Below are positions 53,773 to 57,353 of a stretch of 57,353 nt of DNA, one piece after another. The notes under the pieces are model-generated. The model made no database searches, had not been told where the DNA came from, and was given only the letters and a program-made list of their open reading frames with translations. The translations under genes were made by a program, and so were the position numbers. The stretch's first letter is position 1. Each line of letters starts with the position of its first letter. Source of the stretch: Paracoccaceae bacterium (GTDB lineage: Bacteria > Pseudomonadota > Alphaproteobacteria > Rhodobacterales > Rhodobacteraceae). Location: NCBI GenBank assembly GCA_902632125.1, contig CACPBQ010000010.1:1-57353 (forward strand). Reading direction: 5' to 3'.

Positions 53773-54744
53773 ATGTCTAAGCCAAAATTATTGATAACAA
53801 GACGTTGGCCAAAAGCAGTTGAGGAGGCCGCGAGTGAAGACTTTGATGTCACCTTAAATGAAAAAGACAGACCATTAAGTAGCGAGGATATGCGTAATGC
53901 TTTGACAAGCTATGATGCTATTTCGCCAACAGTTACTGACATATTAAATACAAAAACTTTTGAAGTCGAAAACGTACGTTGCAAAATTTTATGCAATTAT
54001 GGAGTTGGCTATAGTCATATTGACTTAACTAGCGCTCAAAAGTTAGGGATTTGCGTTACTAATACACCAGATGTACTGAGCGATTGCACGGCTGACATAG
54101 CCATGACGCTTATGCTGATGGCCGCTCGCCGCGCTGGTGAAGGTGAGAGAGAACTCCGTGCAGATGAATGGCAAGGTTGGCGTCCCACCCATATGATTGG
54201 TTCAAAAGTTACGGGTAAGACATTAGGGATAGTTGGCTTTGGTCGAATTGGGCAAGCCATGGCCTCTCGCGCTCACTTTGGCTTTGGAATGAAAATAAAT
54301 ATTTTTTCTCGATCGCAGGTGAGTTCAGAAATATTAGAAAAATATAATGCAAAACAATTCGGCTCGGTTGAAACTTTATTGAACGAGAGTGACTTTGTTT
54401 CATTGCATTGTCCTGGAGGTACTTCAAACCGCCATTTAATAAATGCATCAAACCTGTCTTATGCAAAACCTGATTTAATTTTGATAAATACTGCAAGAGG
54501 TGAAGTTATCGATGAAACCGCGCTTGCAAATGCTTTAAAAAATAAAGTTATTAAAGCTGCTGGGCTTGACGTATTTGATGGCGAGCCAAAAATTAATCCT
54601 ATCCTAATGGCTGCACCTAATCTCGTTATGCTGCCGCATCTAGGTAGTGCCACAAGGGAAACACGAGAAGCAATGGGTTTTCGAGCACTTGAAAATTGTA
54701 AGGCTTTTTTTAACGAAGAACCTCCTTTGGATAGGGTTGCATAA
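53773..54744 (+). CDS. D-2-hydroxyacid dehydrogenase (glyoxylate/hydroxypyruvate reductase-like)
   Basis: A 323-residue NAD(P)-dependent D-isomer-specific dehydrogenase. The Rossmann motif is GIVGFGRIGQAMASRA; the catalytic Arg is in NTARGEVIDE, Glu in LDVFDGEP and His in LPHLGSATRETR. It most resembles GhrB/GyaR reductases that act on glyoxylate and hydroxypyruvate. With the aminotransferase 54 bp downstream on the same strand it would link serine/glyoxylate exchange to D-glycerate. No good SD is seen; the ATG directly abuts the stop of a 43-codon open frame. Confidence 0.9.
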   Translation: MSKPKLLITRRWPKAVEEAASEDFDVTLNEKDRPLSSEDMRNALTSYDAISPTVTDILNTKTFEVENVRCKILCNYGVGYSHIDLTSAQKLGICVTNTPDVLSDCTADIAMTLMLMAARRAGEGERELRADEWQGWRPTHMIGSKVTGKTLGIVGFGRIGQAMASRAHFGFGMKINIFSRSQVSSEILEKYNAKQFGSVETLLNESDFVSLHCPGGTSNRHLINASNLSYAKPDLILINTARGEVIDETALANALKNKVIKAAGLDVFDGEPKINPILMAAPNLVMLPHLGSATRETREAMGFRALENCKAFFNEEPPLDRVA

Positions 54745-54801
54745 AGAAAAATTAGTGGAAACGTCAAATTTTCAAATTATTTCAAATAAAAAGGATGTAT
54801 G

Positions 54802-56034
54802 ATGATGTATGAAAAACTTGCTATTCCAAACACCCTTGCGGCAGGGCCAGGACCTGGGAATACCGACCCGCGTGTTTTAGAGCAATTTGCAAAGGCGGGT
54901 ATTGCCGATCATATGCAACCCGACGTTTTGCGTGGTATGAAAGAATGTAAAGTTATGTTGCGCGAAGTATGGGGTACGACTAATGTATATACTTTTGGTG
55001 TTGCCGGAACTGGATGGAGTGGGTTAGACGCTATGATCTCCGCAGTTAAACCAGGCGACAAAGTTGTAGCTTTTGTAAACGGAACATTTTCCGGTATTGA
55101 CGCTCTTTCCCTGCGAATGAAGGCAGCAACAGAAGAAGAATTAGGTGCAAACCCTCTAGATCCAGATGCTAAAAGTGTAAAGATCATTAACGTGCCACAT
55201 GGTCAATCAGTCAATAAAGAAACAATAGAAAGCTGTATTAACGATCATCAACCTAAATGGGCGTTCATGGCACACTATGAGACGGGTTCAGGTCGTGTGA
55301 ATGATTTAAGAGCTTTTTCAGACACTTGTGAAAAGTACGGAGTTTTAGGTCTTGTAGACGCAGTTAGCTCGTTAGGAGTTGGCGATTTTAGAATTGATGA
55401 TTACCCTGGAGTAGTTGCATGGGCTTCATGCCCCCAAAAAGGCATTTGTTGCCTTCCCCTAACTTATGCCCCAGTTAGTTTTTCTGATAAATATATTGAC
55501 GTTTTAAAGACTGGAGGCGCAAGATCGTTTGTTCATAATCCAATTCTTGAAGCAAGACATTGGGCAATCATTGATGGCTCGGACGTCGATAAGGGCTCGT
55601 ATCACAGAACACATTCTGCTTATGCTGTTGCAGCGTTTCACGAAGCTCTCCGGTTAACGTTGCAGGAGGGAATTTCGAATAGGGCAGCAAAATATGCTAA
55701 ATTTGAAAAAGTTCTAAGTGGTGCATTCAGAGCAATGGGATGTGATGTAACATCGAACATGACTTCTTTAGTGGTATTAAATTTGCCAAAAAACCTTTCA
55801 GGGCGAGAGATGGAATTTGTACAGCATTGCCGGTCAGACAATTTTGGCATTTGGCCTACACTTTCCGAACCTGTACAAATCAGGGTAGGTATTCTGAACC
55901 TACTAAACGATAAAGCAATATCGGAAATCATCGAACGATTTGGTATTGCTCTTAAGGAGCTAGGTGGGCAATTTGATGACAATTTAGTGTCGTTAGAAAT
56001 AGATAGACTGTCTAGGCCAATAGCTGCGGAGTAG
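54802..56034 (+). CDS. Alanine/serine-glyoxylate aminotransferase-family protein (class V)
   Basis: A 410-residue class V PLP aminotransferase of the AGT/SGAT type. It has LAAGPGPGNTDPRVL at the N-terminus, VAGTGWSGLDAM, DAVSSLGVGDFRID and the PLP lysine in CPQKGICCLPLT. Such enzymes transfer amino groups between alanine, serine or aspartate-type donors and glyoxylate. Three ATGs in a row occur at 54799, 54802 and 54805; AAGGA at 54791-54795 best fits 54802. It forms a likely two-gene unit with the upstream 2-hydroxyacid dehydrogenase, a plausible serine to hydroxypyruvate to glycerate route. Confidence 0.9.
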   Translation: MMYEKLAIPNTLAAGPGPGNTDPRVLEQFAKAGIADHMQPDVLRGMKECKVMLREVWGTTNVYTFGVAGTGWSGLDAMISAVKPGDKVVAFVNGTFSGIDALSLRMKAATEEELGANPLDPDAKSVKIINVPHGQSVNKETIESCINDHQPKWAFMAHYETGSGRVNDLRAFSDTCEKYGVLGLVDAVSSLGVGDFRIDDYPGVVAWASCPQKGICCLPLTYAPVSFSDKYIDVLKTGGARSFVHNPILEARHWAIIDGSDVDKGSYHRTHSAYAVAAFHEALRLTLQEGISNRAAKYAKFEKVLSGAFRAMGCDVTSNMTSLVVLNLPKNLSGREMEFVQHCRSDNFGIWPTLSEPVQIRVGILNLLNDKAISEIIERFGIALKELGGQFDDNLVSLEIDRLSRPIAAE

Positions 56035-56043
56035 CAACGAATT

Positions 56044-56274
56044 TTACTTAGAGATCCCTCGTAACTTCTGTTGCCTTTTTATTATAGCGTCAATATCCTG
56101 AAAGCTTAAGTTAGGATATTGGCGAGTTATCTCATAAATTTTGTCTTCGTGAGATTTACTGGACCACGAGCCTGCCGATGTGTCAGTCAAGAATTCTGTG
56201 AACATATCTACTGGGTTTAGCCAATCGTATGGCCCTTCCAAATATATTTTGTATATGTCCCGTTCCAAACTCAT
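56044..56274 (-). CDS. Small hypothetical protein, translationally coupled
   Basis: A 76-residue soluble, charged protein starting MSLERDIYKIYLEGPYDWL and ending RQQKLRGISK. I do not recognise it. ATG 56274 overlaps the upstream gene's TGA (ATGA) and gives a clean start; an earlier ATG at 56316 would overlap the membrane-protein gene by 46 bp. The pair looks like a two-gene unit, a membrane protein plus a cytoplasmic partner. Confidence 0.65.
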   Translation of the reverse strand: MSLERDIYKIYLEGPYDWLNPVDMFTEFLTDTSAGSWSSKSHEDKIYEITRQYPNLSFQDIDAIIKRQQKLRGISK

Positions 56275-56486
56275 TGTTTCGAATGTTCCTCTTTGAGAAT
56301 CAGTATGATTGACCAAATAGAATGAAGAAATGATAAAACAGAAAACAGGCCACCTATAAAACCAATTTCAAAGATACCTGGATCACTTGGCCCACGAACT
56401 ACAACTAAATAAGAAATTAAACACAGCAAAAGTAATGACACAATCGCCCTGAATTTGTATTCGTTTAATTTGGATTTATCATACAT
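56271..56486 (-). CDS. Small two-helix membrane protein
   Basis: A 71-residue protein with a basic N-terminus and two hydrophobic segments: AIVSLLLLCLISYLVVV (about 14-30) and IGGLFSVLSFLHSIWSIILIL (about 44-64), separated by a GPSDPG loop. It ends KEEHSKQ and overlaps the next gene's ATG. Family not recognised. Confidence 0.65.
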   Translation of the reverse strand: MYDKSKLNEYKFRAIVSLLLLCLISYLVVVRGPSDPGIFEIGFIGGLFSVLSFLHSIWSIILILKEEHSKQ

Positions 56487-56667
56487 GTAAAAAAATTATT
56501 GATATATTTCAAATTGCTATCGCCAATTAGCTTGATATAATCCAAATTCAAGCAAAATCAAAATAAGAAAATATTCAGGCCTTACAAAATTATTTTGAAT
56601 ATAAATACCTTTGACTAAAAAAGTAAAATTCCGTGGCGGAAATTTTACAAGAAAGTGTAAAAAATAA

Positions 56668-56697
56668 TTGACACTTTTTTAAAATTTTATTTATATG
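56668..56697 (+). promoter_or_regulatory. Sigma-70-type promoter with flanking dyads
   Basis: TTGACA (56668-56673), an 18-bp spacer and TATATG (56692-56697). The -35 box overlaps the right arm of AAAGTGT-N12-ACACTTT (about 56652-56677), and just upstream an imperfect GTAAAATTCCG/CGGAAATTTTAC hairpin (about 56625-56650) occurs. Both dyads look like regulator sites for the RNA below. Confidence 0.5.
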
Positions 56698-56702
56698 GAC
56701 AT

Positions 56703-56855
56703 GTCGAGCTAAAGCCTATTTACAAGGATGACTTCGTTTAGGGGAAACTCGACGCGGAATTTGTCTATTGTTTATGTTCATCACCCTGATCTTTAAAAAT
56801 AGATAAGTTTCAAACTGTTGGTGGGCGCTCATACTATAGGTATGGGCGCTTTCAA
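56703..56855 (+). ncRNA. Predicted small RNA with 3' terminator hairpin, about 150 nt
   Basis: The transcript would begin with GTCGAG (56703-56708), which pairs with CTCGAC (56748-56753) around an inner CTAAA/TTTAG stem. It ends in a strong stem, GCGCTCATAC (56825-56834) with GTATGGGCGC (56840-56849), followed by TTTC and extended outward by GTTG/CAAC and CAAA/TTTG. No open frame with an SD lies inside. I do not recognise the family: it is not SRP RNA, tmRNA or a SAM-type riboswitch that I can identify. It could also be a leader of the 45-codon gene downstream, but the terminator and second promoter between them argue against that. Confidence 0.5.
56825..56853 (+). terminator. Terminator of the 56703 RNA
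   Basis: A 10-bp stem GCGCTCATAC/GTATGGGCGC (one G-T pair) with a 5-nt loop, followed by TTTC. The T run is short but the stem is strong. A second weaker GCC-GGTC-GGC hairpin with A/T flanks lies near 56880-56905. Confidence 0.5.
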
Positions 56856-56927
56856 CTTTGAATATACTTGGTATTTTTTTAAAAAAGCCGGTCGGCTATT
56901 TTCCGCCAAATTAAGTGACAACCTAAG

Positions 56928-56955
56928 TTGACAGATTTTAAATTTAATTTAACAT
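56928..56955 (+). promoter_or_regulatory. Promoter of the 45-codon membrane microprotein gene
   Basis: TTGACA (56928-56933) followed 16 bp later by TAACAT (56950-56955). It lies about 30 bp before the ATG at 56987, whose SD is GGGGG. Confidence 0.4.
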
Positions 56956-56986
56956 TTTATACTTAATGATAATCTTGGGGGTTTAA

Positions 56987-57124
56987 ATGGAATTATTAAG
57001 TTTTTCGGTATCCACTCCGTTTTGGATTTGGCTTTTATTTGCTCTTGCTACGGCTTACTACTACGATGTGATGAAGAAACGGATTAATCGACTAGAGCAA
57101 AGGCTCTTAGATTTGACTGGTTAA
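56987..57124 (+). CDS. 45-residue membrane microprotein
   Basis: An ATG with a perfect GGGGG SD 6 nt upstream opens a 45-residue frame starting MELLSFSVST. A single hydrophobic helix (about 10-26, TPFWIWLLFALATAYYY) is followed by a basic, heptad-like tail (RINRLEQRLLDL) that could form a short coiled coil. It has its own promoter. The stop is 26 bp from the 3' end of the convergent crtC-like gene. No family recognised; small single-helix proteins often assist membrane complexes. Confidence 0.65.
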   Translation: MELLSFSVSTPFWIWLLFALATAYYYDVMKKRINRLEQRLLDLTG

Positions 57125-57150
57125 GTTTTAGCACCAATCTTTTATGATCT

Positions 57151-57353
57151 TTACTTCCACAATTTTCGGCGGGGCACTCGCACCGCTAGCATAAACATTA
57201 GTAGTGGGTTTCTAAACCGTCTCAAGTCTAAAGCTTCGAAAACACCTACAGTCCTTGTGCCTTTGATCCTTGTTGAAACAGTTGCTCGACTATAAAACGG
57301 AGCATCCAAGAGGCTTTTTTCTTGCTTTGGTTTATCGTGGTTATCACATCTCG
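57151..57353 (-). CDS. crtC: Carotenoid 1,2-hydratase-like protein (CrtC), 3' end only
   Basis: A minus-strand frame open from the right edge to a TAA at 57151-57153 gives 66 residues of a C-terminus. LDAPFYSRATVSTR and EALDLRRFRNPLL followed by MLAVRVPRR resemble the conserved end of carotenoid 1,2-hydratases (hydroxyneurosporene synthases), from what I remember of that family. CrtC hydrates acyclic carotenoids such as neurosporene or lycopene in spheroidene/spirilloxanthin pathways. The rest of the gene lies outside the window. If correct, a carotenoid or photosynthesis cluster may start just to the right. Confidence 0.6.
   Translation of the reverse strand, partial: RCDNHDKPKQEKSLLDAPFYSRATVSTRIKGTRTVGVFEALDLRRFRNPLLMFMLAVRVPRRKLWK

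Noticed and set aside
1-57353. CRISPR arrays, insertion sequences, prophage or integrase genes
   Set aside because: I saw no regularly spaced short repeats, transposase motifs, integrase or att-like duplications in the window.

Overview
The window is an AT-rich, gene-dense stretch of a bacterial chromosome. The gene content points to a marine alphaproteobacterium near the Rhodobacterales/Roseobacter group: a TRAP system, a UgpC-type sugar ABC system, ATP-dependent PEP carboxykinase, YghU, serine/alanine-glyoxylate aminotransferase, a kinase-M23-aminotransferase fusion, a CcsR/cuckoo-type sRNA, and the 3' end of what looks like crtC. The taxonomic placement is inference from gene families and base composition. 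TTG starts preceded by a good Shine-Dalgarno (SD) sequence are frequent.

Layout. 1-8.5 kb: a cut-off coiled-coil repeat protein, a gene with no clear start codon, an SLC13-type permease, a large three-domain fusion, an iron-type alcohol dehydrogenase and a MaoC-like hydratase. 8.5-14.5 kb: HtpG, two LysE exporters, a small zinc-ribbon protein, a VOC protein, a PNPOx-like flavoprotein and an ABC1/UbiB kinase. 14.5-21 kb: an anti-SD sRNA, a DctP-DctQ-DctM TRAP operon, YghU and PckA. 21-39 kb: an accessory sugar-catabolism island. It has a six-gene leftward operon (UgpC-like ATPase, FucU-like mutarotase, PfkB kinase, Gfo/Idh oxidoreductase, L-fuconate dehydratase, PhyH dioxygenase), a rightward binding protein and two permeases, a leftward BtpA/SgcQ-M42/SgcX-FGGY kinase triad, an aldose 1-dehydrogenase, an epimerase-PfkB pair, and an L-fuconolactonase-like amidohydrolase with an SMP-30 lactonase. 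Together these cover uptake and the oxidative upper half of L-fucose-type catabolism (sugar, lactone, acid, 2-keto-3-deoxy acid), but not the final cleavage.

39-40 kb: a CueR-type regulator and a DUF4396 membrane protein share a promoter with the MerR-family layout (19-bp spacer around a dyad). 40-52.5 kb: a single leftward chemosensory operon, ParA - tandem CheW - MCP - MCP - hybrid CheA - receiver/class III adenylyl cyclase - CheR - CheB. It has no separate CheY and no flagellar or pilus gene beside it. The cyclase keeps every catalytic residue I can check, so cAMP is the likeliest output. The two MCP genes share about 1.1 kb of apparently identical DNA. 52.6-57.3 kb: a DMT transporter, a 2-hydroxyacid dehydrogenase, an AGT-family aminotransferase, two small overlapping genes, a predicted ncRNA, a 45-residue membrane microprotein, and the 3' end of a crtC-like gene.

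The items most worth pursuing are the chemosensory operon with a built-in adenylyl cyclase, the MCP gene-conversion tract, three predicted ncRNAs, the copper-type promoter driving DUF4396, and the incomplete, regulator-free deoxysugar island.
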